Positions 31,665 to 43,175 of a stretch of 64,000 bases of DNA are shown here, piece by piece; position 1 is the stretch's first letter; each line of letters opens with the position of its first letter. This stretch comes from Erodium maritimum (taxonomy: Eukaryota > Streptophyta > Magnoliopsida > Geraniales > Geraniaceae), in NCBI GenBank assembly GCA_963921825.1, contig OY997588.1, forward strand, positions 53,762,803-53,826,802, in the 5' to 3' direction. The translations under genes were made by a program, and so were the position numbers. Under the pieces are notes generated by a model. That model was not told the DNA's origin and did not search any database. It worked only from the letters and a program-made list of their open reading frames with translations.

Positions 31665-31865
31665 TATGTATACCATCATATCATCGCTTTTTATATGACT
31701 TTGAAAAGTCAGTCAAATTTCTTTTACTTGCTTGACAATATGATAAATAGAAAAGTAATCATCATGACTTTTATCCTATCATTATGTTTATAATCATATC
31801 ATAACTTTTTTTTTGGAAGTCCTGCCAAATTGCTTCTACTTGCTTGGCTATTATATCTTTCTTCG
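31665..31865 (+). repeat. Diverged direct duplication, about 110 bp, two copies
   Basis: Blocks at 31665-31745 and 31778-31860 share cattatgtNtaNNatcatat, a T-rich run and cttctacttgcttg-like words. No coding content is seen. Confidence 0.55.
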
Positions 31866-31980
31866 CTATGCTTATGTTTTTTCTTAAATCATGGATTTAC
31901 ATTGTTTTTCGATGAATTATTTTGGATACTTGGTAAAAAATAAATTGATAGAAATGTATTGTACGATAACGTCGGATTTT

Positions 31981-34090
31981 TTTTTGATAAATGATGATTT
32001 ATTGATAAACTTTAAAATAAAGAGAATTACAAAGTCTAGAGTAAAACCCAATAACGTTCAAACAAGAAAGAAAGCAAAGGAAAATTAAATCCTGCGAGAA
32101 AGAAAAATACAACGAGAAGGGGAATTCAACCAAGTAGGGAGATTAACATTCTCCTGAAGATCCTCTGCCATCCTGCAGTTTTAGTCTTAGTGCCCGTAGT
32201 TCATTCCTACATGTCCAAATGTATATATTATCGTTAGCAATAAAAGTAAAGCAGCTTTATATTGCTTATGTGTTGGAGTAATATATCGATGTGCGTTCTG
32301 ATCTATGCCCACCATGCGAATAGAACCATAGATCAAGATGGATCACACTCGATGGATCCCTAGTCAACAAAGCTTCGCTAGAAGCGACTAGTATGAAAGA
32401 TGGCTCTTCATGGCTTACGTTCTGTTAGTCATTGGAATGAGATTCCGGAGTCTAATCATAGATATCACGTGGGACATGATATTGGACGACCTGCCCTAAA
32501 TATGTGTCATAGATTAAGTCATGAACATATTCAGCATCGTAGCTTGTCATATATCCTTAGAACAAAGAGTCTTTGTGAATGCTATGCAGTAAATAACTGA
32601 GTTTGACCTGAGCCTAACGTTTTCCGTAACAGGGCTTCCATAACGGCCAAGATTGGCTTGAGGATGGGCTGCATGAGTGACACGAAAGACGGCTAAGGGA
32701 TTTATCCCTCATACTGAGGTATGGGAAAGATATCGGTTCTCGGTCGCTTGATCGAGAGTGACTGAAAGAATAACATTGCCATGGACATGATACTGGGTAT
32801 CATATATTCAGTCATCTCACATGTCAAGGAACGGTGATTGAGAATAATACGGATGACGACTCTATGCCTTATCTCAATCAAGATATCAGAGATAAAAGGA
32901 TAGTGACAGTGACGACAGAATGGTGAGAATCAACAGGGTCGATTCGTTATGCAGTGTCAGGCAATACTAAAGTCTCGTTAGTTGCCACTTATATAGGATC
33001 AAGTAAAATGAGATTTTACTTTTATCTATTGACATGCATAAACCTAAGGGTCACACCAGAGGATGAAACTCATTAACACATTTATGGAGAATGGACAAAA
33101 GGGAGTTGTCTCGGGACATGACCAAAACTGGGTTTTGGGCCATGTGCTCGTAAGTGAATAGGACTTTACGAATCGAGACAAGGCTTGGAGTCTTGGATAG
33201 ATCACGTTGGATAATGTTGGACATTTTCGGTATGGAAGGCTTGGAGGCGATGAGCACGTCACTGGACCTCGTTGGGAATGGCCACGGGCCATGTTCCAAG
33301 AGGCCCATGAGAGGCACATGCAACCAAGGCCCATGGAACGAATTAATCAAGTCTTGATTAATTAACACTAAGTATACAAGACATGGATGATTCACCTCCT
33401 AAATCCATCATGTCCACCCATACTTAGCACCATACTTGTCCTATTTACACCATGCTTCTCTACACCATACTTGTCCTATATTGTTGTTTATTATATTGAT
33501 GGGAATATCATGTCATCTTATTCAGTATAACAAAACACAAGAAAAAAAAGAAAGGTGAACTTCTCCTTCTTCTCTCTACAAGGATTTTCTCCATCTTGTT
33601 GTGTTCTTGAGTCATATAAAGAAGAACTACGTGGCTTTGATTCCAATTGGATACGTAAGCGTCTTGGAGACTCAAGCCGATCATCCTTTTCTTGGTGTTC
33701 TTGAACAAATAGAGAAGAAAAAGGTGCATAATTTATGCACTGTTTCTGTTCTGAATAGCCACCTTCAAGACCCCGATCTGAGGTTCATCCGAGGTCTGAT
33801 GAAGCTGAGTTTTGGAATGAATACTCTCCACATATAGGTATTCAAAGTGGACGGTGGAATTTGGATTTCAACGGTTCATTACTTTGATACACGAGCTGCA
33901 AGTTGAGTCACTTCATCTATTTAATTTCGTTTTGTAAATCTAATCGTGGTAGTTTTTCCTTGAATGGTCTCGGGTTTATTTGCTTCCGCTGTGAGTATGT
34001 GTTCATACCCTCAATCGAGACCCAATAGATACTGAAAGAACGAAGCTGCAATTTGGAGAAAACAGAGTCCAAACTCTCCACTGAGTTCTT
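31981..34090 (-). mobile_element. 5'-truncated LINE tail (minus) with nested solo copia LTR
   Basis: Direct repeats gataacgtcggatttt (31965-31980) and gataacgttggatttt (34091-34106) flank the unit and differ at one position. Next to the left copy is a T-run, i.e. a poly(A) tail on the minus strand, preceded in that orientation by LINE 3'-end words (ctttgtaattctctttat, ttatcaataaat). Without the LTR at 32179-34027 the LINE piece is about 260 bp. Confidence 0.75.
32179..34027 (+). mobile_element. Diverged solo copia LTR
   Basis: It follows the Angela-like LTR from ttagtcttagtgcccgtag to atcgagacccaata, with many substitutions and small indels (1849 bp versus 1688). Terminal dinucleotides are altered. 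I could not find a clear 5-bp target duplication. It is much older than the pair at 19620 and 26391. Confidence 0.88.
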
Positions 34091-34106
34091 GATAACGTTG
34101 GATTTT

Positions 34107-35298
34107 TATATCTATAAATGACTTGAATTAGATATATCCCTTTAAGAAAAAAGTAAAGGACAAAGGTAAACACGTCCTCTTTAAATGAACATACACAAAA
34201 AGAGAAATTCATTTAAGGAATCTCAAAACCCAATGTATTACCAAGCAAGAAATAGAAACAAAGAAAAATAATAAGTTTAACCAAAAGGTCACCGTGACAA
34301 ATAAACACTAGAGAGGCAAGAGCTGTAAAAATGCAGAAAAACCATTCAACCTGACTGAAATCCCATAATCTTTTAGCGCCTTGAACCCCAAGAAAAATTT
34401 CACATAGTCATTGTAGGATTACGTGTTTCACAAATGGGCAAGAAACGAAAAAAAAATTCTCGTAATCCAACTAGGATTCCCGTTTTGTGTAGTCCAACTT
34501 GCAAAAAGATTAATAAAAAATTATTCTTGTTTCCTTTACTTTGGTCCCACTATGCTCCCTCTTTGTTGTGTAAATAATTCTAGAATTATGTTTTACTTTT
34601 CTTATTCTAATTAAATGAATAAAAACATCAAATATGCACAAATATATGTCTCGGCCTTAATCACTATTCACAACATAAATAGTGAATATCATCATATACC
34701 ATTTTTCTTGCATATTTCAATGTTTTATTTGATTTAAATAAATATCATGCAAGAAATTTGAATAAATAAAAATAATTACATCGTCTCACAAACAAGTAAT
34801 TAAATAAAAAAATTTATCATATCAAATATAATTTTGCTTATTTATTTAAGTCGGACCTCTAAAGTCCAATTCGTGATGGGTTTTACTCTTTCCTATGTGA
34901 ACCTCTAGGTTTCACATGACATTGGTAGTGAGAAACAAATTGTCACTTCGTTCACAAGTTATTTGTAACTCCTAGCAAGGCCAAAACCATCCAAGCTATA
35001 TGAATTTAAATCTTATCTTTTCCATATTATATCTATATCCCATATCGTTTTTGTGACATCATGACTGCACAACAAGGCATAAAAGCATCATCCTTGCTCT
35101 AGTTTAGTTTATGCATTTCTTGATCTTGAGTTTTGCTTGTAAGTGACAAAATCTTTTGTTCATTAATTGCATGGCCATGCATTTTGTCTCACAATCCTTA
35201 TTTATCAGGTGAGCCTTATGACATCTTAATTTTATTGAAAACACAAGTGATAAATCTCATGCCAATCATCCATACACTCATATGTAAGTATTCTTACC
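34107..35298. other. Unassigned AT-rich DNA
   Basis: No domain or element terminus is recognised. A small imperfect hairpin (tgtgaacct...aggtttcaca) lies at about 34898-34918 in a block that reads like part of an LTR (gatgggttttactctttcct), but no second copy is in the window. Confidence 0.4.
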
Positions 35299-36675
35299 TT
35301 TTTTATAAGCGAAGAATTTATTATTCGATGTACCAAAATGACTACAAAGAAAGAGGAGATCAAAACTCAATATATGAGGATCTACCTTAAGACTTACACA
35401 TTAAAAAGATGGGTAACTTATGATCCAAGAAATCCAAAACTAAAAAAAATACAACAAAAAAGGTAGCAACACTCTCATTGAAGCATGTAGAAGGTGATCT
35501 TTGCCACCTGATGACGGGCGATGCCTCAAACAAAAGACCGGTAGTTCTGAAAAGTCCATAGGATTGTTGTTGTAACTGCAAGAATAAGTCCTCTACTATT
35601 CGAACTTGTTGATTGAAAACCATTCCATTTCTCTGAATCCATAAGCACCATAGTGATAGGTATGAAACCTTAAACCAATGAGTCCATTGCTTCCTCGGTC
35701 CGATATCTCTCCAAATTAATAATGTGAGAAAAAATAGACGAAAAACGAGGTTTATCACATTTCGTCATGTACCAATCTGCATAATTCCACCAAATTTCTC
35801 ACATACAAAATGTTTCCACGATAAATATTTCTCCTCATTAAACCTCCAAAACCATTTTCCCAAAAGACGTTTGTTAACATGTTCTAAACAACGAATTCCC
35901 AAACCACGTTCACACCGAGGCTTACACACAATGTTCCAAGGGACCTTATTCGGCTCCCTACCCTTCCACTCCATAATAAATTCCTTTGAAACTGTTCCAA
36001 GTCTAATATTGGGCTTTTGGGTTCATGATATAAAGTCATATAGAAAAAAAGGGTAGCCGCGATAGAATACACTAAAAAGAGACGTACTGCCAAGTTCAAA
36101 CTCTTTGATTTCCACAATGAAAGAGAGGATTTAAAGTTTTTAATAATGGTACCTCAAGTAACAACTCTCAATGGATCCGCTCACAAATGAAAACCTAAGT
36201 ACTTTACAAGAAAAGTACTAATTTCGCAGTCGATAACAGAGCTAAACACAACTTCAGACAGAGAGATAGGATTAAGTAGAACACCTTTCGACTTAGATGA
36301 ATTTATCTTCAAACCTGGCATCAACTGAAAAAAGATCCAGTGTAATCTTTAACTTCCTTAAGTGCTCCTCTATCCCTAGGAAAAATAGTCAGTATCGTCT
36401 GCAAATTGTAGATGTGATACCATAAAATTCTCCTTCCATACTCGAATTTCTCCAAAATCGCCATGCCTCAAGCCATCCTCCAATATATGATGGAATCCCT
36501 ATGCAATTAGGAGAAAAAGAAAGGGCGACAGGACAACCCTTCCTTAATCCCTTATCAATTAGAAAATCGGAACTAGGTGCTTCATTGATCAGGATTGAAA
36601 GTGTAGTTCGGAAACAATTTTTCATCCAATGGCTCCACAATAACCCGAAAATTTCATCCAATGCCTCCATTGATT
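35299..36675 (-). mobile_element. LINE ORF2 fragment (reverse transcriptase to C-terminus) with A-tail
   Basis: Minus-strand order is: RT pieces SILINEAPSSDF and LIDKGLRKGCPV (36670-36470), then QFADDT at 36408-36391, which is the F-A-D-D catalytic box. Next come CERGLGIRCLEHVNKRLLGK and WFWRF (35974-35770), then the C-terminal RNGMVF motif region (35758-35390), and a 3' end aataaattcttcgcttat followed by an A-run at 35304-35299. Several stops and frameshifts separate the pieces. The endonuclease half is missing. This is an L1-type plant LINE remnant; its 5' limit is a local duplication near 36600-36690. Confidence 0.85.
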
Positions 36676-36693
36676 AGGACTTAAAGTGTAGTT

Positions 36694-36970
36694 CGCAAAC
36701 CACATCATTCATATTCTCGAACCTCATCACTCATATTCTCGAACCATATCCAACACATCCACAACCACGCATCACCCATAATATTCTCAGACCGCATCCA
36801 ACACATCCACAAAACTAATATACTTAAACCACATCACTCATATTCTCAAACCGCTTCCATCATATTCTCAAATCACAACATTCCTATTCTCAAACCCACA
36901 TCACTCACATTTTCGAACCACACCCCTCATATTCTCAAACCACATCACTCATATTCTTGAACCATATCAC
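36694..36970 (+). repeat. Degenerate tandem repeat, about 22-23 bp unit
   Basis: About eleven imperfect copies of tattctcaaaccacatcact run without a break; gaacc/aaacc and ccatc/cacatc variants alternate. Followed by AT-rich DNA to 37140. No coding potential is evident. Confidence 0.85.
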
Positions 36971-37149
36971 CTTAAAAGTTTCAAATATTTAGAATTTTGT
37001 TAATAAAAATTAAGGAAAAAATTATACAAATAAATACGTAAGTTCAAAATAATTATTAAGGAAATAATTAATATAAAAAATAATTAAAAAGTGAATGATA
37101 TTATTAAAACAAAAAAAATTTAAATTATCAAAATAATTCTTTTTATAGA

Positions 37150-37412
37150 CATATGCTTTGGGACCAATATGCTCTCATTCTCTTCGTTCTCCTCTGAACT
37201 TCTTTCCTTGTATGGAAAATACTGCACATTAGTCTCTAGTAAGGAGACAACTGACGCAACCAGGGAGGGAGGGAATGTTCACGCTGTTGCCAAGAAGAGG
37301 CGTGGTGGTACTATTACGGCCAAGTCAAAGGCCAAGGTGAAGCCGACCAAATCAACGGCCAAGGCAAAACTGGCCATTTCGAAGGCGCTAGTGATTGACT
37401 CCGGTGTTCGAT
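37150..37412 (+). pseudogene. LINE ORF1, N-terminal part (interrupted by gypsy insertion)
   Basis: ATG 37169 begins an 80-codon frame rich in lysine and serine (VAKKRRGGTITAKSKAKVK). The gypsy element inserted at 37412. Joined to 43181 across the TCGAT duplication, the same frame continues, through two stops (43225, 43298), into an RNA-recognition motif. ORF1 proteins with a basic N-terminus and this motif are known from the BNR group of plant L1 LINEs. Whether the true start is at 37169 or upstream is unknown. Confidence 0.7.
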
Positions 37413-37818
37413 TGTAACGATATGGATGGGTTTTGTAAATGGAAATGATGATTGAGACCAGGAAGGGAAGTGTTTTGGTATTGAATTTCGATGAAAGCTT
37501 ACAATTCTCAACAGAAACGAAGAACAGAGAAAAAGCTAACCCTAGAAATGATAAAGACAAAATACCAAATACTCGATAATGATTCCCATACCCATCACTA
37601 CTACTTGATACCATGCACACGGCCTTGCTCCACGATCGTAGCTGACAGCGTTGCCCGGGACCACTGTAGTCGCGTGGTGTCACGCGACGCTGAGGTGAAA
37701 ACGAAGTACAGTGGCTCACACGCTGAACGCAGCTCACTTACCCCAAACGACATTGTCCCTCCAACGATAATAACAGAAATTCAAAAATGAACTGACTTGA
37801 ACTCTAAGCTTCATGACA
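37413..37818 (-). repeat. Chromovirus 3' LTR
   Basis: 406 bp; on the minus strand it starts TGTCATGAAGC and ends CGTTACA. It follows the purine tract gaagggaggtg. Confidence 0.93.
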
Positions 37819-37845
37819 AATACACCTCCCTTCAAATTGGCTTGT

Positions 37846-38430
37846 CCTCAAGACAACATTTTAGCCACCCACTCCGGAAATTGAGCTTGCATTAACGGTG
37901 CATCTTCCCATGTTACATCCTCAAGAGTAGAATGATCCCATTGAACTAGATATTGTACCATACCATCATTGTTTCTGTTGACTAACCTCTTCTGTAGCAT
38001 AGCCATTGGTTGGATCTTCAAATGCCCTTCCAAATTTACCTCGGGCAATTTAGGAGCATGTCTATTCTTGTGGCCCAACTGCTTCTTCAGTAGTGACACA
38101 TGAAACACTGGATGAAGCTTTGAATCTGCAGGAAGTCTCAACTTGTAAGCCACTAAACCAATTTTTTATGTCACTTGAAAAAGTCCATAGAACCTAGGAG
38201 AGAGCTTAAGATTCATTATGAGATTTACTGAGTTTTTCCTATAAGGTTGTAGCCTCAGAGTAAACCCAATCACCAACTAAGAACACCCTCTCAGTCCTTC
38301 CCTTGTCTGCATTCAGCTTCATCCTAGCTTGTGCCTGTGTCAAATTGTCTTTTAACACTCTAGATAATTCTTCCCTTGAATTGATGAATGCTTCCACAAC
38401 CTCAACATGTGAAGTAATAAGACCCATATT
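37846..38430 (-). pseudogene. Chromovirus integrase C-terminus and chromodomain
   Basis: A frame (38427-38239) gives the post-core region (VKDNLTQAQARMKLNAD-like, RVFLVGDWVY). After a frame change, 38153-37848 reads YKLRLPADSKLHPVFHVSLL and then PMAMLQKRLVNR...YLVQWDHSTLEDVTWED...FPEWV. The last part has the aromatic and W-E-D pattern of a chromodomain, which in chromoviruses steers integration towards particular chromatin. Frame breaks make it non-functional. Confidence 0.88.
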
Positions 38431-39449
38431 AATAGTTGGGGTGGAAAACCATATAGAGCTTCAAAAGGGGACATCTGCAGAGAGGAGTGATACCTGGTAT
38501 TGTACCAGAATTCTGCAAAGGTAAGCCATGTATGCCATCTCTTGGTAAATAGGTGAGTCATGGCCCTTAAATAATGCTCAAGGCATTGATTCACTCTCTC
38601 AGATTGGCCATCTGATTGAGGGTGATAAGCAGTTGTCATATTGAGCTGCACTTCAAGTTTCTTAAATAACTCTTTGCAGAAATTGCTAAGGAAAACTTTA
38701 TCCCTGTCAGATACAATAGCATTTGGTAGGCCATGCAATTTGAAGATGCGATCAAAGAATACCTGAGCCACATTAGAGGCAGTGAATGGATGACTGAGGG
38801 GAAGAAAATGGGCATATTTGCTGAACATGTCCACTACCACCATGATCACATTCTTTGAGTCTGATAAAGGAAGACCCTCCACAAAACCCATAGCAATATC
38901 ACTCTAGGGCTTAGAAGGAATAAGTAATGGTTGTAGCAAACCAGCATAGGGAGTGTGTTCTGCTTTTCACTTTTGACATATATCACATTCAGAGACAAAT
39001 TGATGAATGTCCTTGTGCATGTTAGGAAATAATTTTTTTTGCTTGATCCTCTTGGTGGTAACTGCAATACCAGAGTGGCCCCTCATAGGCCCTTCATGCA
39101 AACAAGCCATAATTTTCTTTCTGAGATCAGTTGTCCTCCCCAAATAAATTTGAACTTGGTGCATGATCATACCTTGCTTCAGAGAATAGGTAGGCACCCC
39201 AGAAGAAGAAATAGATAATTGGAGTAATAACTTCCTAGCTTCCACATCATCATCATAGGAGGCAAGTACCTCAGTCATCCAAGAAGGAATCAGGGTGGAA
39301 AGTTCATTGAAACTAGCTTCAGGAATTCTGGACAAAGCATCAACAGCCACATTGTCCTTGCCCTTCTTAAATTCTATCTTGTAATCTAATCCCATTAGTT
39401 TGGCCAGCCATTTATGTTGAAAGGAAGTGGTTAGTTTTTTCTCCAACAA
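38352..39449 (-). pseudogene. Chromovirus integrase (zinc finger and core)
   Basis: 39449-38967 contains the end of the RNase H linkage (KWLAKLMGLDYKIEFKKGKD, DALSR) and the HHCC zinc finger (GHSGIAVTTKRIKQ, CDICQK). Two in-frame stops lie between 38966 and 38892. From 38891 the core is open for 179 codons: MVVVDMFSKYAHF (first D), IVSDRDKVFLS (second D), SDGQSERVNQCLE (catalytic E), then WYNTRYHSSLQMSPFEALYG. All three acidic residues survive in this core, but the reading is broken on both sides. Confidence 0.9.
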
Positions 39450-39461
39450 GAACTTGAGGCT

Positions 39462-40109
39462 TTAGTGATCATTCCTCAGTATAACACTCCCAGAGGAAAA
39501 ATAATGCCTCCACTTCTGGATGCAAGTTATCACAGCCAACAATTCCCTCTCATAGGTTGACATAACCAGATTTTTTGGACCCAATGCTTTGCTCAAAAAT
39601 ACTATGGGCTTGCCCTCCTGCATCAAAACCCCTCCTATACCCTTGTCACAGGCATCAGCCTCAATAATGAAAGGAAAGGAGAAATCTGGCAACCTTAATA
39701 CAGGTGTTGTGCTCATTGTAGCTTTCAACTTGTCAAAGCTCAATTGTGCCTCAGGACTCCACAAGAAGCTATTATTTTTCAATAAATTGGTCAAGGGTCT
39801 TGCAATAGTGCCATAATCCTTGACAAATCTTCTACAGTACCCAGTTAACCCCAAGAAGCCTCTCAATGCCTTTAAGGTTGTTGGAGTTGGCCAATGTTGC
39901 ATGGCTTGAACCTTAGCTGGGTCAGTAGCAACCCCTTCAGCTGAAATCACATGTCCCAGATATTCAATAGATTCACTACCAAACTCACATTTTGACATCT
40001 TTGCATAAAGCTTCTGCTCCTTCAAACTCTGCAATACCATTGCCACATGCTGCAGATGTTCTTCCCATGACTTACTGTATATCAAAATGTCATCAAAGAA
40101 GACTAGCAC
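39462..40109 (-). pseudogene. Chromovirus reverse transcriptase C-part and RNase H
   Basis: It starts LVFFDDILIYSKSW, with the F-D-D box of the active site in a frame shifted from the upstream part (break near 40115). Then come YLGHVISAEGV, RGFLGLTGYCRRFVKDYG, and the RNase H start IIEADACDKGIGGVL with YERELLAV and KWRHYF. It ends at a stop just after LRNDH, where the family continues. Confidence 0.9.
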
Positions 40110-40707
40110 AAATTTCCTTAAGAAAATCCTTTAAGACATGATTCATCAATGCTTGGAATGTTGACGGGGCATTGGACAACCCAAATGGCATGACCCTAAA
40201 TTGATAGTGCCCTTCATGAGTTCTGAAGGCAGTTTTTTGCTCCTCACCTTCAGCAAGCCTCACTTTATGGTACCCTGACCTCAAGTCTATCTTTGAAAAA
40301 AATTTACACCCATCAAGCTCACCAAGCAACTCTTCTATAGTAGGTATTGGAAACTTATCCTTAATTGTTTGGCTATTCAGCTTCCTAAAATCAATGCACA
40401 TTCTATATGTCCCATCCTTTTTCTTAACTAACAACACTGGATATGAGTAGGGGCTTGTACTATGCTGTATGACCCCATCTTGCAACCTATCATCAACCAG
40501 AGACTCTAGCACATTCTTCTGTTCATATGTGTGCTTATAAGGCCTTATGGAAGGGGGTTTACTACCAGGCAACAATGGTATTCTATGATCACAAAACCTT
40601 CTGGGTGGCAAGGTATTTGGGGCCTCAAAAGCAGAAGGAAATAGGTTTAGCACAACTTGCATTTCAGGATGAATAATAATGTGTGATCTTTCAGGGTCAT
40701 CAATCAA
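40093..40707 (-). pseudogene. Chromovirus reverse transcriptase N-part
   Basis: It reads [100 protein letters not shown] and MPFGLSNAPSTFQALMN. These are the standard palm and finger blocks of gypsy RT. A frameshift near 40115 precedes the active-site box. A single in-frame stop (near 40708-40713) separates it from the protease frame upstream. Confidence 0.92.
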
Positions 40708-40713
40708 ATAGAA

Positions 40714-41481
40714 CTAACCCAAGAACAAGGGTTCCCCAGCCAAAACATCATGCCTCAGGGAGCTAAATGTAGCTAAAGAGCAATGATCAGATGGAACTTC
40801 CTCCAATAGGATAATTTTCTCCCTTCCCACAGTGATTGTTATAGACCTTCTAGCATAGTCTAATTCTATAGGGTTCATAGTTTGTAGCCAATCCACCCCT
40901 AATACCATGTTAAAATCACCCAAGGGCATGACTAAAAACTCCCATGTCATAGTGACATTATGAAAACTCCAGGATACCTTAGTAACAGTACTGCAGAATT
41001 GCTGGTTTCCATTTCCCATCATAACTAGTGTAGTAGGACCATGATATAAAGGCAATCCTAATTTACCAGCAGTTGATTTATCTACAAATGACTTTATTGC
41101 ACCAGTGTCAATTAATACTAAAATAGGTGTAGATTGTGCCTTCCCATTAATTCTTATAGACTTGGCCTTGTTGATATGCACCATATGACCAAAGGCCTCA
41201 TGAGAAAGGACACATAATTCAGCTTGAAGTAGCTCCTCAACAGGCTCCTCCTCCAGGGCAGGCTCTCCCAGCTCCCAATCTTCTGATTCTGATGTGATTT
41301 GAAATAATTTGTGCTTGTTGGGACACACATGATCTTTAGTGTATTTTACAAGACAAGTGTAGCATAGCCCTTTCCTTCTTTGATCATCAAAGTGTGTTGG
41401 ATGAGCTCTGGTATAAGGCACAGTGGAGTGATTTTGTTTCTGAATTACTTGAGGGGCTTGTTGTGGTCTAGGCCTATACAC
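40714..41481 (-). pseudogene. Chromovirus nucleocapsid knuckle and aspartic protease
   Basis: The frame contains GLCYTCLVKYTKDHVC (a CX2C...HxC knuckle of plant chromoviruses) and, further on, LVLIDTGAIKSFVDKSTA, the D-T-G-A active site of the retroviral-type protease. It ends with VMPLGDFNMVLGVDWLQ, the conserved end of the protease domain, and the linker to RT. It is 255 codons without a stop and shares its frame with the RT N-part. Confidence 0.9.
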
Positions 41482-42734
41482 ATAAGGTGGAGGAGTAGGT
41501 TGAACATGTTGTGAGGCTTTGATCTTGACCTATGCTCTTCTCTCTTAGCCAAGTGCATGGCCTGTGACAATGTTTGAGGCTCATACATCAGAACTTCCAC
41601 CTCTAATTTGGGGTCCAATCCAACAATATAATTGGAGACAAAGTATGCCTCATTAGAATGTGGAGCTCTACTTAAGGCCAAGAACCTTAGCTCCTCAAAC
41701 TTGTCATCATATTCAGCTAATGATCCTTGTTGCCTAAGCTTCTTGAACTCACTCTCAATGTTAGAGTGTCCTACCTCCTCAAACTTCCTAGACAGATCAT
41801 CACAGAATCCGTCCCAAGTAATAACACCTCTCCCTAGTGAATACTCAACATACCAATATTCAGAAGATCCAGCTAGATGAAGTGAAGCTACCCTGACCTT
41901 ATGCTCATCAGGTATGGCACAATACTAAAAATATACATTGCATTTCCTTATCCAATTCCTTACACTCTTTCCATCAAAGATAGGAAAGACCAAATTGGGT
42001 GTTTTAAATGTGAATTCATGTATAGCATTTGTGGGATAAGCCTGTGGCACTATAGGTTGTTGGGGAATTTGTATAGGGGTCATCATTTGTGGCATAAAAG
42101 GGTATGGGTATGGAAGTGTTTGTTGCTGTAATTGAGGCATCTGGGCTAGAAATTGGGGATGGATGAATTGTTGTGGAAATATGTATGGGCTGGGTGGGAA
42201 AAAATTTTGTGTCTGAGGTAAGGCTTGTTGCTGGGGGATTGGTTGTGGTACTGGTTGAGTGGGATGTATGGGTATGGCTTGAGGTGTTGTGGGTATACTG
42301 TTGGGTGGTTGGGCAGGTAGTTGTGAGAAGTTCATGGCTTGTTCCTGCATCAGATTTCGATTCACTGGGTGTTGATTTTGAGAAACCCAAGACGAGACCT
42401 CTGAAGCTGTTTGGTTCATGGGTACTTGTTGGGATAAAGGATCTGGTGGTTGTGTAGGGTGTGGGGAATATGTAAGACACTGTGGGGTTATGGGAATGGA
42501 CTGAACATTGTTCATCCTTGGGCGTTGAGGACCAGGAGGCTCGGTGGATTGTTGTTGTTGAGCCCTTTCTTCCATCAACAGAACCATGGATTTCCTCATC
42601 TCTTCCATTCCATCTTTCAAGGCATCGTTATCCTGCTGAGCTCTGCGATGTGCGACACGGAGCTCTGAGAGTTCATTTGGTCTCTCAGAAGGTTGGACCT
42701 CATAAATGGGTTTGAGTGTGGATTGAGTTTCCAT
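41445..42734 (-). pseudogene. Chromovirus Gag
   Basis: ATG at 42734 (minus), 36 bp after the LTR edge, starts METQSTLKP. A coiled-coil-like stretch (LRVAHRRAQQDNDALKDGMEE) follows, then a long proline/glutamine-rich segment. The capsid-like domain begins VFPIFDGKSVRNWIRKC before a stop near 41924. It resumes in pieces (SEFKKLRQQG-like, FVSNYIVGLDPKLEVEV, MHLAKREE) down to 41445. The P/Q-rich part is unusually long for Gag. Two or more breaks inactivate it. Confidence 0.82.
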
Positions 42735-42754
42735 CACAGGTTGCGGGACTAGAG

Positions 42755-42767
42755 GCGACTGATACCA
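42755..42767 (-). other. Chromovirus primer-binding site
   Basis: On the minus strand tggtatcag follows the 5' LTR end after two bases, matching the start of the tRNA-Met complement. Confidence 0.7.
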
Positions 42768-42769
42768 CT

Positions 42770-43175
42770 TGTAACGATATGGATGGGTTTTGTGAATGGA
42801 AATGATGATTGAGACCAGGAAGGGAAGTGTTTTGGTATTGAATTTCGATGAAAGCTTACAATTCTCAACAGAAACGAAGAACAGAGAAAAAGCTAACCCT
42901 AGAAATGATAAAGACAAAGTACCAAATACTCGATAATGATTCCCGTACCCATCACTCCTACTTGATACCCTGCACACGGTCCTGCTCCACGATCGTAGGT
43001 GACAGCGTTGCTCGGGACCACTGTAGTCGCGTGATGTCACGCGACGCTGAGGTGAGAACGAAGTACAGTGGCTCGCGCGTTGAACGCAGCTCACTTACCC
43101 CAAACGACGTTGTCCCTCCAACGATAATAACATAAATTCAAAAATGAACTGACTTGAACTCTAAGCTTCATGACA
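42770..43175 (-). repeat. Chromovirus 5' LTR
   Basis: 406 bp, same length as its partner at 37413-37818, about 4% different by eye, and followed on the plus-strand right side by the duplication TCGAT. Confidence 0.93.

Larger units (their letters stand above)
37413..43175 (-). mobile_element. Ty3/gypsy chromovirus (Reina-like), 5763 bp, inserted in a LINE
   Basis: Two 406-bp LTRs (37413-37818 and 42770-43175) with TG..CA ends flank a minus-strand gag-pol. The target duplication TCGAT is at 37408-37412 and 43176-43180. By eye I count about 16 differences between the LTRs (near 4%). The polypurine tract lies at 37819-37833 and the primer-binding site at 42755-42767. Gag, protease, RT, RNase H, integrase and a C-terminal chromodomain occur in gypsy order. 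Short LTRs and total length fit the Reina clade. Several stops and at least two frameshifts inactivate it. Confidence 0.95.
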
